The notes under the pieces: generated by a model | What the model was told of the DNA's origin: nothing | Database searches by the model: none | The model's input: the letters and a program-made list of their open reading frames with translations, nothing else | Translations under genes and position numbers: made by a program | Shown: piece by piece, positions 1 to 9,540 of the stretch | Position numbering within the stretch: the stretch's first letter is position 1 | How the letters are laid out: each line of letters opens with the position of its first letter | Origin: Trichococcus patagoniensis | GTDB taxonomy: Bacteria > Bacillota > Bacilli > Lactobacillales > Aerococcaceae | Direction of reading: 5' to 3' | NCBI RefSeq assembly: GCF_003051085.1 | Contig: NZ_QAOM01000020.1 | Location: 1 to 60,354 of the forward strand | DNA: 60,354 nucleotides

Positions 1-78
1 GACAAATGAAATCACTCCTTAAAATATCTGGCTTAGTCACCTTTATTTTAACAGAGTATTTCATTTGTCCTTTTTTTT
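1..78 (+). terminator. Nested inverted repeat followed by a T run
   Basis: Positions 1-12 (GACAAATGAAAT) pair perfectly with 58-69, and an inner pair TTAAAATA (19-26)/TATTTTAA (44-51) sits inside, followed by eight T at 71-78. It reads as a long-armed terminator for a gene left of the window, or a small structured RNA. The gene it serves is not visible, so the role is inferred. Confidence 0.4.
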
Positions 79-89
79 GCACTTTTCAC

Positions 90-125
90 AAAAAAGGTGT
101 TGATGAAATTTACTTCATCAACACC
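90..125 (-). terminator. Hairpin with terminator shape on the minus strand
   Basis: GGTGTTGATGAA (96-107) pairs with TTCATCAACACC (114-125) around a 6-nt loop. Read on the minus strand it is followed by a T run (complement of the A run at 90-95). No convincing minus-strand gene lies to its right, so it may act as a barrier or be a remnant. Confidence 0.45.
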
Positions 126-171
126 ATTTATTATAGAACCAATTACCTCAGTGTGCAGGCATCATGAACAA

Positions 172-190
172 AAAATAGTATTACTATTTT
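172..190. promoter_or_regulatory. Perfect 19-bp palindrome upstream of the DMT exporter
   Basis: AAAATAGTA-T-TACTATTTT is a perfect dyad about 120 bp before the exporter start. It has the size and shape of a repressor site. No regulator gene is adjacent on this side, so its partner is unknown. Confidence 0.3.
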
Positions 191-308
191 GCGGAAATCT
201 GCTTGCAGACAATCAGAATGTTGGGTAAAGTGGATAAGTACGCCCAGATTGTTCATCGGCAACAATCCAATCGGGCAAGCATCTTTATTCATAGAAAGGG
301 GAAGTGAT

Positions 309-1205
309 ATGACAGACAGAAGAAAGGGACAGATCGGACTTATTTTTGTGACGATGATCTGGGGTTCGGGATTCGTCGTGAGCGCCATCTCATTGGACTA
401 TTTTTCCCCATACCAAATATTGACCATGCGTTTTTTGTTGGCATTTATACTGATGGGGGCTCTTTTTTTTGGCCAGCTGAAGCATGCGAACAAACAGACC
501 TATCTGAAAGGTATAGGTCTCGGGACCATCCTATACTTGGCTTTCTTGTTTCAGACGGTAGGGTTGGTCTACACGACACCTTCGAAGAACGCGTTCCTTA
601 CCGCCTTTAATGTCGTGCTGGTGCCGTTCATCGGGGCACTGTTTTTCAGGAAGAAAGTTACAGCACCGGCCATCATAGGCGCGCTGTTGTCGATCAGCGG
701 CATCGCCGTCATTTCGTTGACCGACTTCCATTCCGTCAACTTCGGAGACATGCTGACGCTGCTTTGCGCCTTGTTCTTCGCCTTGCAAATCATCTTCACA
801 AATCGGTTCGTGTTGGGTGAAAACATTTACGCATTGACCACCATCCAGATTGGTACCGCCGCTGTATTGGGAATGATCGTATCGCTCGTAAGGGGAGAAT
901 TTTTGTTACCGGTCGCCGGGGAAGGCTACTTTTCCATCTTTTATCTGGGAACGGTCAGCACGATGTTGGGCTTTCTGATTCAAACGGCCTCGCAGCAGTT
1001 CACCAAAGAGACGGAAACGGCCATCATCCTGTCGTTGGAGGCCGTATTCGGGATGATCGCTTCCGCGCTTTTTCTGAAGGAAGCAATCACGTTGCGAATG
1101 CTCATCGGAGCAGCCTTGATTCTGACTGGCGTGCTTGTGGTTGAGTTGAAGCCGAAGCAAGAAAAAGTGAACCCAACATTCCGTGATCAGGATATACAGG
1201 GTTGA
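309..1205 (+). CDS. DMT-superfamily (EamA) transporter
   Basis: Predicted inner-membrane exporter of the drug/metabolite transporter superfamily, about 298 residues with roughly ten hydrophobic helices and the two-fold EamA repeat. Family hallmarks are the early WGSGFV motif after the first helix and the late GAALILTGVLVVE segment in the last helix. The start at 309 follows AAAGGGGAAGTGAT; an upstream in-frame ATG at 189 would add 40 unlike residues and lacks a good ribosome site. It stands alone, with a terminator at 1229-1276. Substrate is unknown; members export amino acids, purines or other small metabolites. Confidence 0.85.
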   Translation: MTDRRKGQIGLIFVTMIWGSGFVVSAISLDYFSPYQILTMRFLLAFILMGALFFGQLKHANKQTYLKGIGLGTILYLAFLFQTVGLVYTTPSKNAFLTAFNVVLVPFIGALFFRKKVTAPAIIGALLSISGIAVISLTDFHSVNFGDMLTLLCALFFALQIIFTNRFVLGENIYALTTIQIGTAAVLGMIVSLVRGEFLLPVAGEGYFSIFYLGTVSTMLGFLIQTASQQFTKETETAIILSLEAVFGMIASALFLKEAITLRMLIGAALILTGVLVVELKPKQEKVNPTFRDQDIQG

Positions 1206-1228
1206 ATGGGATAAGTATCCTATACTGC

Positions 1229-1276
1229 AAAAAACACAGGGCGGATTCCTAGACGGACTCACGTCACTGTGTTTTT
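1229..1276 (+). terminator. Terminator after the DMT exporter
   Basis: AAAAAACACAG (1229-1239) pairs with CTGTGTTTTT (1267-1276) around a 27-nt loop; the A run on the left makes it potentially bidirectional. Confidence 0.6.
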
Positions 1277-1284
1277 ATTTGCAT

Positions 1285-1313
1285 TTGACGATTCTGAGTA
1301 TTACGGGTATGAT
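1285..1313 (+). promoter_or_regulatory. Sigma-A promoter of the LacI-type regulator
   Basis: TTGACG (1285-1290), 17-bp spacer, TATGAT (1308-1313), 37 bp before the regulator start. Confidence 0.6.
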
Positions 1314-1334
1314 GAAGGTGAAATTTTTTACTGA

Positions 1335-2336
<1,002 letters not shown>

Positions 2337-2408
2337 TCTTGAAAGATAAAGGCATTTTTGAACATCTAAACAGATGGGAGGAAGTGCTTTTTCTTATTTC
2401 ACCAACAA

Positions 2409-2449
2409 GTAAAATATTTTACCAAATAATCAGTGAAAATTTGTTTACT
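2409..2449. promoter_or_regulatory. Candidate GanR operators before ganS
   Basis: A perfect 14-bp dyad GTAAAATATTTTAC (2409-2422) and a TGTTTACT segment (2442-2449) lie on and just before the ganS -35 region. The same two words, GTAAAATATT and TGTTTACT, recur upstream of galM (9335-9344, 9361-9368), which fits a shared LacI-family regulator. Binding is inferred. Confidence 0.4.
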
Positions 2450-2472
2450 TTATTTAACCGATTTGGTATTAT
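2444..2472 (+). promoter_or_regulatory. Promoter of the ganSPQA operon
   Basis: TTTACT (2444-2449), 17-bp spacer, TATTAT (2467-2472), 44 bp before ganS. A cre-like sequence with two mismatches (GTAAAGCGATTACA, 2480-2493) lies just downstream and could add catabolite repression. Confidence 0.5.
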
Positions 2473-2516
2473 GTTTTTAGTAAAGCGATTACATTATATG
2501 AAGGAGTGTTTCGGAT

Positions 2517-3809
2517 ATGAAGAAGAGAGCCTTATTGTTATCACTCAGCAGTGTAGTTTTATTATCGTTGGCAGCGTGCGGCCCAGCCGAAAGTAATTCG
2601 GATTCCACCAACGCAGCTGATTCAGCTGCTAGTCAAGGTGGAGATTTTGAGGGTCAAACCTTGGTCGTGTGGGAAGATATTGACAAATCAGTTGGTATCG
2701 AGGAGGCCATTACCGAGTTTGAGAGTGAGTACGGCGTTACTGTGGAAGTGACTGAAAAAGCATACGGGGGTCAACTGGAAGATCTGCGGTTGGATGGACC
2801 AGCCGGAACGGGACCCGATGTATTCACGATACCAGGGGACCAAGTCGGAACTGCAGTAGTTGAAGGCTTGCTGAAAGAGATGACAGTAGAAGAAGCTGTT
2901 CTGGATCTGTATACGGATGTAGCTCTAGAATCGCAGATGGTGGACGGAAAACTTTACGGATTACCGAAAGTCGTCGAGACGACCATTCTGTATTACAACA
3001 AAGATATTATTTCTGAAGCGGAAGTGCCTACGACTATTGAAGAATGGTATGAGCTTTCAAAAACTGCGACGAAGGATGGCCAATACGGGTTGTTGGCTTT
3101 ATGGGATCAGATTTATTATGCACAAAGCGTAATCGGCGGTTATGAAGGCTATATTTTCGCAAAAGATGCAGAAGGGAAATACGATACAGCGGATATCGGC
3201 TTGAATACAGATGGTGCAATCGAAGCGGCAACCTATATTCAAAAATGGTATGAAGAAGGATTATTCCCGTCCGGTATGATTGGGGAGCAAGCCATCAATG
3301 TGTTGGATTCCTTGTTCAGTGAAGGGAAAGCCGCAGCTGTGATCTCGGGGCCATGGAATTTGGAACCTTTCTCAAGTGCCGGTATTGATTACGGCATCCT
3401 GCCTTTGCCGGAATTGCCGAACGGAAACCCGATGAGTGCATTTGTGGGCGTGAAGAGTTACAACGTGAGCAGTTATTCAAAAAATTCCGAATTGGCGGAA
3501 TTGTTCATCGAGTTCATCACAAATGAAGAAAATTCGCTTCGTCGCTACCAAACAACAAAAGAAGTACCAGCCGTGAAATCTTTGGCTGAAGGAGACGCTC
3601 TAGCGGAGGATGCTGCAGCACAAGCAGTCGCACAACAAAGTCTGCATTCAGAATTGACACCAAATATTCCTGAAATGAATGAAGTCTGGTCTCCTGCGGA
3701 TGCAGCATTACAAACCATCGCTACAGGGAAAGCAACACCTAAAGAAGCTATGGATCAAGCTGTAGAAACTATTGAAGGTCAAATTATGGCGAACCACGGT
3801 GGACAGTAA
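2517..3809 (+). CDS. ganS: Galacto-oligosaccharide ABC transporter binding lipoprotein (GanS-like)
   Basis: Family 1 solute-binding protein, 430 residues, anchored outside the membrane as a lipoprotein. A lysine-rich start and hydrophobic stretch end in the lipobox LAAC at about residues 18-21, followed by a Ser/Asn/Asp-rich linker. The maltose-binding-protein-type fold is suggested by LVVWEDIDK near residue 50, the cleft segment YGLPKVVETTILYYNKD and the late family motif ATGKATPKEAMDQAVE. ATG 2517 follows GAAGGAGTG. It begins the transport operon and should deliver galactan-derived oligosaccharides to the GanP/GanQ permeases. Maltodextrin-type binding is the alternative, but the GH42 gene in the operon argues for galactosides. 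Confidence 0.85.
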   Translation: MKKRALLLSLSSVVLLSLAACGPAESNSDSTNAADSAASQGGDFEGQTLVVWEDIDKSVGIEEAITEFESEYGVTVEVTEKAYGGQLEDLRLDGPAGTGPDVFTIPGDQVGTAVVEGLLKEMTVEEAVLDLYTDVALESQMVDGKLYGLPKVVETTILYYNKDIISEAEVPTTIEEWYELSKTATKDGQYGLLALWDQIYYAQSVIGGYEGYIFAKDAEGKYDTADIGLNTDGAIEAATYIQKWYEEGLFPSGMIGEQAINVLDSLFSEGKAAAVISGPWNLEPFSSAGIDYGILPLPELPNGNPMSAFVGVKSYNVSSYSKNSELAELFIEFITNEENSLRRYQTTKEVPAVKSLAEGDALAEDAAAQAVAQQSLHSELTPNIPEMNEVWSPADAALQTIATGKATPKEAMDQAVETIEGQIMANHGGQ

Positions 3810-3845
3810 ATAATACAACATATAAAGAAAATGGGGTGAGAAGAA

Positions 3846-5105
3846 TTGAAACATAGTAAAACTGCAGCTGTCCTCTCTCTCTTGCCGGGAGGGGGGCAGT
3901 TTTATAATAAACAGTGGTTAAAAGGACTGCTCTACCTAGTCGTAACAGTAAGTTTTGCATTTGCTTTTGGGGATTTATTGAATATGGGCTTATGGGGCAT
4001 CACTACCTTGGGGGAACAAATCCCGCGCGATAACTCGGTATTTTTGTTGGCAGAGGGCATTTTGGCCATCATCATTCTTTTTTTTGGAGTGACTCTTTAC
4101 TATTTGAACATACGCGATGCCTACAAAAATGGTGAAAGAAGGGACCTTCAATTACCGGTTACATCATTAAAAGAAAGCTATTTCAACTTGGTTGAACAAG
4201 GCTATCCCTATTTGATCAGTGGCCCGGCAATCCTATTGCTTGTTTTTGCAGTGATCTTTCCAATCATGTTCAGCTTTGCTTTGGCATTTACCAACTATGA
4301 TCTATACCACAGCCCACCGGCACATCTGTTTGATTGGGTAGGATTCAAGACTTTTGCAAATATCTTTACTGTTGATATTTGGCGCTCCACCTTCTTCGAT
4401 GTGTTGGGTTGGACCGTCGTCTGGACATTGTTGGCATCTACATTACAAATTACAATCGGAGTATTTTTAGCTATATTGGTGAACCAAAAGGATTTGAAAC
4501 TAAAACGCTTCATTCGCACGGTATTTGTTTTACCTTGGGCTGTTCCTGGATTTGTAACGATTTTAGTGTTTGCGGGTATGTTTAATGATAGCTTTGGAGC
4601 AATCAATAATGATATCTTGGCATTCTTCAGCATCAGTCCGATTCCATGGATGACAGATGCATTGTGGACAAGGGTTGCTCTGATTATGATTCAAGGTTGG
4701 TTAGGTTTTCCTTACATATTTATTGTCACAACGGGCATTTTGCAATCAATTCCAGAGGACCTTTATGAAGCCGCAGTTATTGATGGCGCCACTTCGTGGG
4801 ATAAATTCATGAATATCACACTGCCAGTGATACTGACCTCGATGGCGCCAACGTTGATTACGCAGTATACTTTCAACTTTAATAACTTTAATATCATCTA
4901 TCTATTCAACGGTGGAGGACCAGCAACACCAGGGTCTACAGCCGGAGGAACAGATATTCTCGTATCGTGGATTTATAAATTGACAATGCAGTCCAGTCAA
5001 TATGCATTGGCTGCTGCGCTCACGATTCTGTTATCTATTTTTGTTATCGCGATTGCCATGTGGCAGTTCAGAAAATCTAATTCGTTTAACCAAGAGGGGA
5101 GATAA
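3846..5105 (+). CDS. ganP: ABC sugar permease, MalF/GanP type
   Basis: Integral membrane permease, 419 residues. The N-terminus carries extra helices (a LLPGGGQFYN segment, then two hydrophobic spans before residue 90), as in MalF/GanP proteins. The core ends with the EAA loop EAAVIDGATSWDKFMNITLP, which contacts the ATPase. The start is a TTG at 3846 after GGGGTGAGAAG. It is 2 bp from ganQ, so the two subunits are translationally linked. No ATP-binding subunit is encoded here; Bacillus gan uses the shared MsmX ATPase, and the same is likely. Confidence 0.85.
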   Translation: MKHSKTAAVLSLLPGGGQFYNKQWLKGLLYLVVTVSFAFAFGDLLNMGLWGITTLGEQIPRDNSVFLLAEGILAIIILFFGVTLYYLNIRDAYKNGERRDLQLPVTSLKESYFNLVEQGYPYLISGPAILLLVFAVIFPIMFSFALAFTNYDLYHSPPAHLFDWVGFKTFANIFTVDIWRSTFFDVLGWTVVWTLLASTLQITIGVFLAILVNQKDLKLKRFIRTVFVLPWAVPGFVTILVFAGMFNDSFGAINNDILAFFSISPIPWMTDALWTRVALIMIQGWLGFPYIFIVTTGILQSIPEDLYEAAVIDGATSWDKFMNITLPVILTSMAPTLITQYTFNFNNFNIIYLFNGGGPATPGSTAGGTDILVSWIYKLTMQSSQYALAAALTILLSIFVIAIAMWQFRKSNSFNQEGR

Positions 5106-5107
5106 GT

Positions 5108-5956
5108 ATGAAAACGACAAAAAATCGCAGATATGCACGATTATTCTTTTCTTACCTGATCATTGCATTCTTTGTTGTGGTTATTGCGTACCCTCTTTTG
5201 TGGACAGTCGGTGCAAGTTTTAATCCCGGGAATAGCCTAATCAGCACAAGTATGTTCCCTGAAAAACCGACATTAGACCATTATAGGGAGCTCTTTGCTG
5301 GGAAAAAAAACTTGCCGTATGGAACCTGGTATTTAAATTCTCTTAAAATTAGTTTATTCACGATGATTGGTACAGTCATTAGTGTGAGTATGACAGGATA
5401 CGCATTCTCGAGATTCCGTTTTAAAGGAAGAAAGAACGGGCTGACGCTCTTCCTGTTGTTGCAGATGATTCCACAATTTTCGGCCTTAGTGGCGATATTC
5501 GTATTAGCGCAATTATTGGGATTGGTCAATAGTCATGTATTGCTGATTTTGTTATACATCGGCGGACAGATTCCAATGAACACGTATTTAATGAAAGGCT
5601 ACATGGATACCATCCCGTATGATTTGGACGAAAGCGCACGGATTGACGGTGCAAGCCACACAAAAATATTTCTCGACATTATTCTGCCGCTTTCCAAACC
5701 CATGATTGCAGTAGCTGCCATGAACGGTTTTACTGGGCCTTTGGGGGATTTCGTCATTTCCTCAACGATATTAAGGAAGACGGAGGCTTATACGTTGCCG
5801 ATAGGACTATATAATTTAGTGAACGATGTGATGGGGGCCAGTTACACAACTTTTGCGGCAGGCGCCATTTTGATCAGCTTACCCGTTGCAATCATCTTCA
5901 TACTGCTGCAAAAAAACTTTGTGTCCGGTCTGACTGCAGGTGGGACAAAAGGTTAA
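5108..5956 (+). CDS. ganQ: ABC sugar permease, MalG/GanQ type
   Basis: Second permease subunit, 282 residues, about six membrane helices. The EAA loop DESARIDGASHTKIFLDIILP at about residues 175-195 is characteristic of MalG-type subunits, and the C-terminus ends FVSGLTAGGTKG, as in this family. It follows ganP by 2 bp and precedes the beta-galactosidase by 23 bp, so it belongs to the same transcript. Partner of GanP in oligosaccharide import. Confidence 0.85.
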   Translation: MKTTKNRRYARLFFSYLIIAFFVVVIAYPLLWTVGASFNPGNSLISTSMFPEKPTLDHYRELFAGKKNLPYGTWYLNSLKISLFTMIGTVISVSMTGYAFSRFRFKGRKNGLTLFLLLQMIPQFSALVAIFVLAQLLGLVNSHVLLILLYIGGQIPMNTYLMKGYMDTIPYDLDESARIDGASHTKIFLDIILPLSKPMIAVAAMNGFTGPLGDFVISSTILRKTEAYTLPIGLYNLVNDVMGASYTTFAAGAILISLPVAIIFILLQKNFVSGLTAGGTKG

Positions 5957-5979
5957 TATAATTAAAGGAGTTTTCAACT

Positions 5980-8037
5980 ATGGCAATGAGAAAATACGTC
6001 ACCAAGAAGAAACGTTTTCTTCACGGTGGTGATTACAATCCGGATCAATGGCTGGATCGACCGGATATACTGGCAGAAGATTTGGAGTTTATGCGCCTCT
6101 CTAAAACAAATACCTTTTCATTGGGGATTTTTGCATGGAGCGCACTGGAACCAAGTGAAGGTGAATATGAATTTGGTTGGCTGGATGATCTTTTCGAAAC
6201 AATCCACAACAATGGCGGCAATATCATTTTAGCTACACCGAGCGGAGCCAAGCCAAGTTGGATGGTAAAAAAATATCCAGAAATTCGTCGTGTCACAAGT
6301 AAGCGAGAGCAGGAACTGCAGGGGCGGAGGCATAATCATTGTTTCACATCGCCAGTCTATCGTGAAAAGACAGCTCAGATGAATCGTAAGCTGGCTGAAC
6401 GTTACGGGCAACATCCAGCTTTGTTGATGTGGCACGTATCAAATGAGTACGGTGGAGAATGTCATTGCAATCAATGTCAAGCAGCTTTCCGAGAGTGGTT
6501 GAAAGAGAAATACGGAAATGATCTAGAAAAATTGAACAAGGCCTGGTGGACGAGCTTCTGGAGTCATCGATACGGGGAATGGGATGAGATTGAGTCACCC
6601 TCACCTCTAGGAGAACACGAAATGCACGGATTGGTCTTGGATTGGAAACGGTTTGTGACAGATCAGACGATATCGTTCTATGAGAACGAAGCAGCCCCTC
6701 TTCGCGAATTGACGCCGGAAGTGCCGATTACGGTGAATTTTATGGCCGATACAGATGAGCTGATTCCTTTCCAAGCTTTGGACTACAGCAAGTTTGCTGA
6801 ACATGTTGATGTCATTAGTTGGGATGCTTACCCTGCTTGGCATAAAGAAGGCGTTTCGACAGCCGATTTGGCGATGCGTGTTGGTTTTGTAGATGATTTA
6901 TACAGGTCGTTGAAACAACAACCCTTCCTCTTGATGGAATCAACGCCCAGCGGAGTCAATTGGCATGGCGTAAATAAAACCAAACGGCCAGGCATGCATC
7001 TCTTGTCATCTATGCAGATGCTTGCGCACGGTTCGGACAGCATCTTGTATTTCCAATGGCGAAAATCGCGGGGCTCATCAGAAAAATTGCATGGTGCGGT
7101 TGTGGATCATGATCGTGATCCGAACAATCGTGTTTTCCAGGATGTGACTGAGGTAGGAGAAGTACTCGAGCGGCTCCAGGATGTTGTCGGTAGTTTCCGT
7201 GAGGCAGAGGTGGCCATTCTTTATGATTGGAACAACCATTGGGCTTTGCAGGAAATTCAGGGCTTCAGCAAAGAAACGCTGCGCTATCCGCAAACGGCGC
7301 AAGAACATTACCGCTATTTTTGGGAACATGATATTCCAGTGGATGTGATCACGGAGAAACACGATTTTTTGAACTATAAAGTGCTGGTTGCGCCGATGCT
7401 TTATATGTTGCCGATAGCCATGCAGGAGCGTTTAAAAGCATTCGTGGATGCAGGTGGAACGCTGGTGACTACTTACATTACGGGGATTGTGGATGAAAAC
7501 GATTTGACTTATTTAGGCGGCTGGCCGGAGATCATGCAAGAAATCTGCGGAGTGAAATTGGGTGAAACGGATACTTTTTACCCATCCGATACCAATCGGA
7601 TAACTTACGCTGGGCAGACCTTTGAAGTGAAGGATTACGCTGCTCTGCTTACGGTAACGAATGGGGAAGTGCTTGCGACCTACTTGGATGATTTTTATAA
7701 GGATACTCCAGCTGTGACGAGGCATGCATTTGGAAAGGGCCATACTTACGTGATAGGAGCCCGCACGGAACAAGCGTTTCATGAAATGCTTTATAAGGAA
7801 ATTACCGATAAAATAGGAATTGGGGCACCTTTCGCGATTGAACATGAGAAGGGCGTTTCTGTGCAAGTACGTATGGCCGATGAAACAGCTTATGTATTCG
7901 TGATGAACTTTACAGAAGAGGAACAGACGATTCGTTTGCCTTTCCAACTCGAAGACATGATTACGCAACAGAAGGAAGAAGGGCAAGTCAGATTGGAAAA
8001 GTATGCCGTAAGGGTATACGTTCATAAGGGGATATAA
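5980..8037 (+). CDS. ganA: GH42 beta-galactosidase (GanA-like)
   Basis: Cytoplasmic glycoside hydrolase family 42 enzyme, 685 residues, the usual length. It hydrolyses terminal beta-galactosyl residues of imported galacto-oligosaccharides. The N-terminal TIM barrel has the acid/base Glu at about E156 in SNEYGG, followed by the Cys-rich zinc element ECHCNQC, and the nucleophile Glu at about E320 in LLMESTPSGVNW; trimerisation and C-terminal beta domains follow. ATG 5980 follows AAAGGAGTTTTCAACT. It is the last gene of the gan operon. There is no endo-galactanase (ganB) beside it, so pre-cut oligosaccharides are the likely substrates. Confidence 0.92.
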   Translation: MAMRKYVTKKKRFLHGGDYNPDQWLDRPDILAEDLEFMRLSKTNTFSLGIFAWSALEPSEGEYEFGWLDDLFETIHNNGGNIILATPSGAKPSWMVKKYPEIRRVTSKREQELQGRRHNHCFTSPVYREKTAQMNRKLAERYGQHPALLMWHVSNEYGGECHCNQCQAAFREWLKEKYGNDLEKLNKAWWTSFWSHRYGEWDEIESPSPLGEHEMHGLVLDWKRFVTDQTISFYENEAAPLRELTPEVPITVNFMADTDELIPFQALDYSKFAEHVDVISWDAYPAWHKEGVSTADLAMRVGFVDDLYRSLKQQPFLLMESTPSGVNWHGVNKTKRPGMHLLSSMQMLAHGSDSILYFQWRKSRGSSEKLHGAVVDHDRDPNNRVFQDVTEVGEVLERLQDVVGSFREAEVAILYDWNNHWALQEIQGFSKETLRYPQTAQEHYRYFWEHDIPVDVITEKHDFLNYKVLVAPMLYMLPIAMQERLKAFVDAGGTLVTTYITGIVDENDLTYLGGWPEIMQEICGVKLGETDTFYPSDTNRITYAGQTFEVKDYAALLTVTNGEVLATYLDDFYKDTPAVTRHAFGKGHTYVIGARTEQAFHEMLYKEITDKIGIGAPFAIEHEKGVSVQVRMADETAYVFVMNFTEEEQTIRLPFQLEDMITQQKEEGQVRLEKYAVRVYVHKGI

Positions 8038-8040
8038 ATT

Positions 8041-8076
8041 GAAAGAGGCTGGGATGCGTTGATCCCAGCCTCTTTC
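8041..8076. terminator. Bidirectional hairpin between ganA and galM
   Basis: GAAAGAGGCTGGGAT (8041-8055) and ATCCCAGCCTCTTTC (8062-8076) form a perfect 15-bp stem with a 6-nt loop. The T run is weak on both strands. This is the only convergent junction in the window without the three-hairpin repeat. Confidence 0.65.
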
Positions 8077-8158
8077 GCATGTCCTGCTAGTAGAGTTTGA
8101 AAATGTTCTAAATGACAGTACCGCCTGAAATGATTTTTGAAGGGGCACTGTTTAACAA

Positions 8159-9208
8159 TTAGTCCTGCACTTCAAATTTGTAGATTGTTTCAGCCGCATA
8201 AACCTCACCCGGCCGCAGCGTGATATCGCCAAAGCCCTCTTGATTGATGGCATCAGGTAACGCCTGTGTCTCCAAGGTGATGCCCGCATACTGGATGACC
8301 GGCTTGCCGGCGATCGTGTACTTATCGATGGCGGCGTTATGCATATAAATCACGACGCAATCCTGATCCGTGTACATCTTGACGCTTCGGCCGGATTCCG
8401 CCTCACTGAGGATCGCATCGGGTTTTCCATCATCATGCTGCAGCAGGAAAGGATGATCGAAGCCAGCGACTTTTTGAGTCTGCGGGTGGTTCTGTTCAGC
8501 GGCAATCGCAAGTTTTCCGCCGTTGCGGAAGTCAAAAGGGGTACCTTCTGCCGGCAACAAGGCTCCGGAAGGGAGATTTTCATCGCCCAATTCGGCAAAG
8601 ACCGCGCTGTTCAGCTGCAGCTCGTGCTGCAAAATCGGCTTATTGATATCCCCGCTCAGGTTGAAATAGACATGGTTGGTCGGATTGAATAAGGTCGCCT
8701 GATCCGTCGTTGCCCGATAAGTGACTTTCCATTCGTTGTCGGTTGTGAGTGTATAGCTGACCGTTACCGAAAGGGTGCCGGGATAGCCGTTGGCACCGTC
8801 CGCATCGGTCGTTGTGAAATGGATGCTGGCTTCATCCGCGGATGCCTGGATCTCCGCATCCCAAACACGCGTATCCAATCCGGCCGGTCCGCCGTGGAGT
8901 TGATTCGCTCCCTCATTCACGACTAATTGATGTGATTTATCATCCAAAGCAAATGCCCCTTTGGTGATGCGGCCGGCGATCCGGCCGATTGTGGCTCCGT
9001 AATATGGCCGATGCGTCACGTAATCATCCAACGAATCCATCGCCAAAATCACATTTTCGGTCTTTCCGTTTTTATCCGGCATCAAAAGTTCCGTGATGGT
9101 TGCGCCATACGTCATCGCTGTCAGGGAGATACCGTTCGGATTCGTCAGAGTGTAAGCTGTGATATCCGTGCCGTTTACTTGCCCAATTATTGTTTCAGAT
9201 ACTTTCAT
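8159..9208 (-). CDS. galM: Aldose 1-epimerase (galactose mutarotase)
   Basis: Interconverts alpha and beta anomers of galactose/glucose, preparing beta-galactose released by GH42 for the Leloir pathway. It is 349 residues from the chosen start. Seen: the GATITELLMPDK segment, NQLHGGPAGLDTRVW with the catalytic-type His, and NPTNHVYFNLSG, all mutarotase hallmarks. An upstream ATG at 9286 would add 26 residues, but it lies only about 12 bp from a likely -10 (TACAAT, 9298-9303), so MKVSETIIG at 9208 is preferred, with CAGGAG upstream. It converges on ganA, with candidate operators shared with ganS. Confidence 0.9.
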   Translation of the reverse strand: MKVSETIIGQVNGTDITAYTLTNPNGISLTAMTYGATITELLMPDKNGKTENVILAMDSLDDYVTHRPYYGATIGRIAGRITKGAFALDDKSHQLVVNEGANQLHGGPAGLDTRVWDAEIQASADEASIHFTTTDADGANGYPGTLSVTVSYTLTTDNEWKVTYRATTDQATLFNPTNHVYFNLSGDINKPILQHELQLNSAVFAELGDENLPSGALLPAEGTPFDFRNGGKLAIAAEQNHPQTQKVAGFDHPFLLQHDDGKPDAILSEAESGRSVKMYTDQDCVVIYMHNAAIDKYTIAGKPVIQYAGITLETQALPDAINQEGFGDITLRPGEVYAAETIYKFEVQD

Positions 9209-9297
9209 TAATTTTCCACGCTCCTGGTTGTTTAGTTGTAGGCGAATCCATCGAATCACTTTCTGTTTCTTTGGAAGTATAGTCATGGTTCCTCTCT

Positions 9298-9326
9298 ATT
9301 GTAAGCGTTTGAATTTCGCGAAGCAA
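9298..9326 (-). promoter_or_regulatory. galM promoter with overlapping cre-like site
   Basis: On the minus strand: TTGCTT (9326-9321), 17-bp spacer, TACAAT (9303-9298). A cre-like sequence, TTCAAACGCTTACA read on the minus strand (9313-9300), has one mismatch to TGNAANCGNNNNCA and covers the spacer and -10. This suggests CcpA repression. Confidence 0.5.
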
Positions 9327-9334
9327 TAAAAATG

Positions 9335-9368
9335 GTAAAATATTCCGTAATTTAAGTAAATGTTTACT
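9335..9368. promoter_or_regulatory. GanR-like operator words upstream of galM
   Basis: GTAAAATATT (9335-9344) and the dyad AGTAAA-TG-TTTACT (9355-9368) repeat words found at the ganS promoter (2409-2449). They lie just upstream of the galM -35. The rest of 9369-9540 holds only the promoter region of the next gene (TATAAT at 9451-9456) and its GGAGTGAG ribosome site. Confidence 0.35.
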
Positions 9369-9540
9369 GATGTTTGTGCCCCTACTAGAAAAAATTGCTC
9401 ACTTTCAGCAGAAAATGCCTGAAAAACGTGATTCCAGCAAGTGGAAGCGGTATAATGGAAAGAAGTGCGGGAATGCTGTTTCAGGATAAATCGGATGGTG
9501 GCAACGCACGTGAAAACTAACCAATTGGAGTGAGATATCT

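Noticed and set aside
143-388. 81-residue minus-strand open frame that could use the hairpin at 96-125 as terminator
   Set aside because: Overlaps the start of the DMT exporter, has no ribosome site and no family features.
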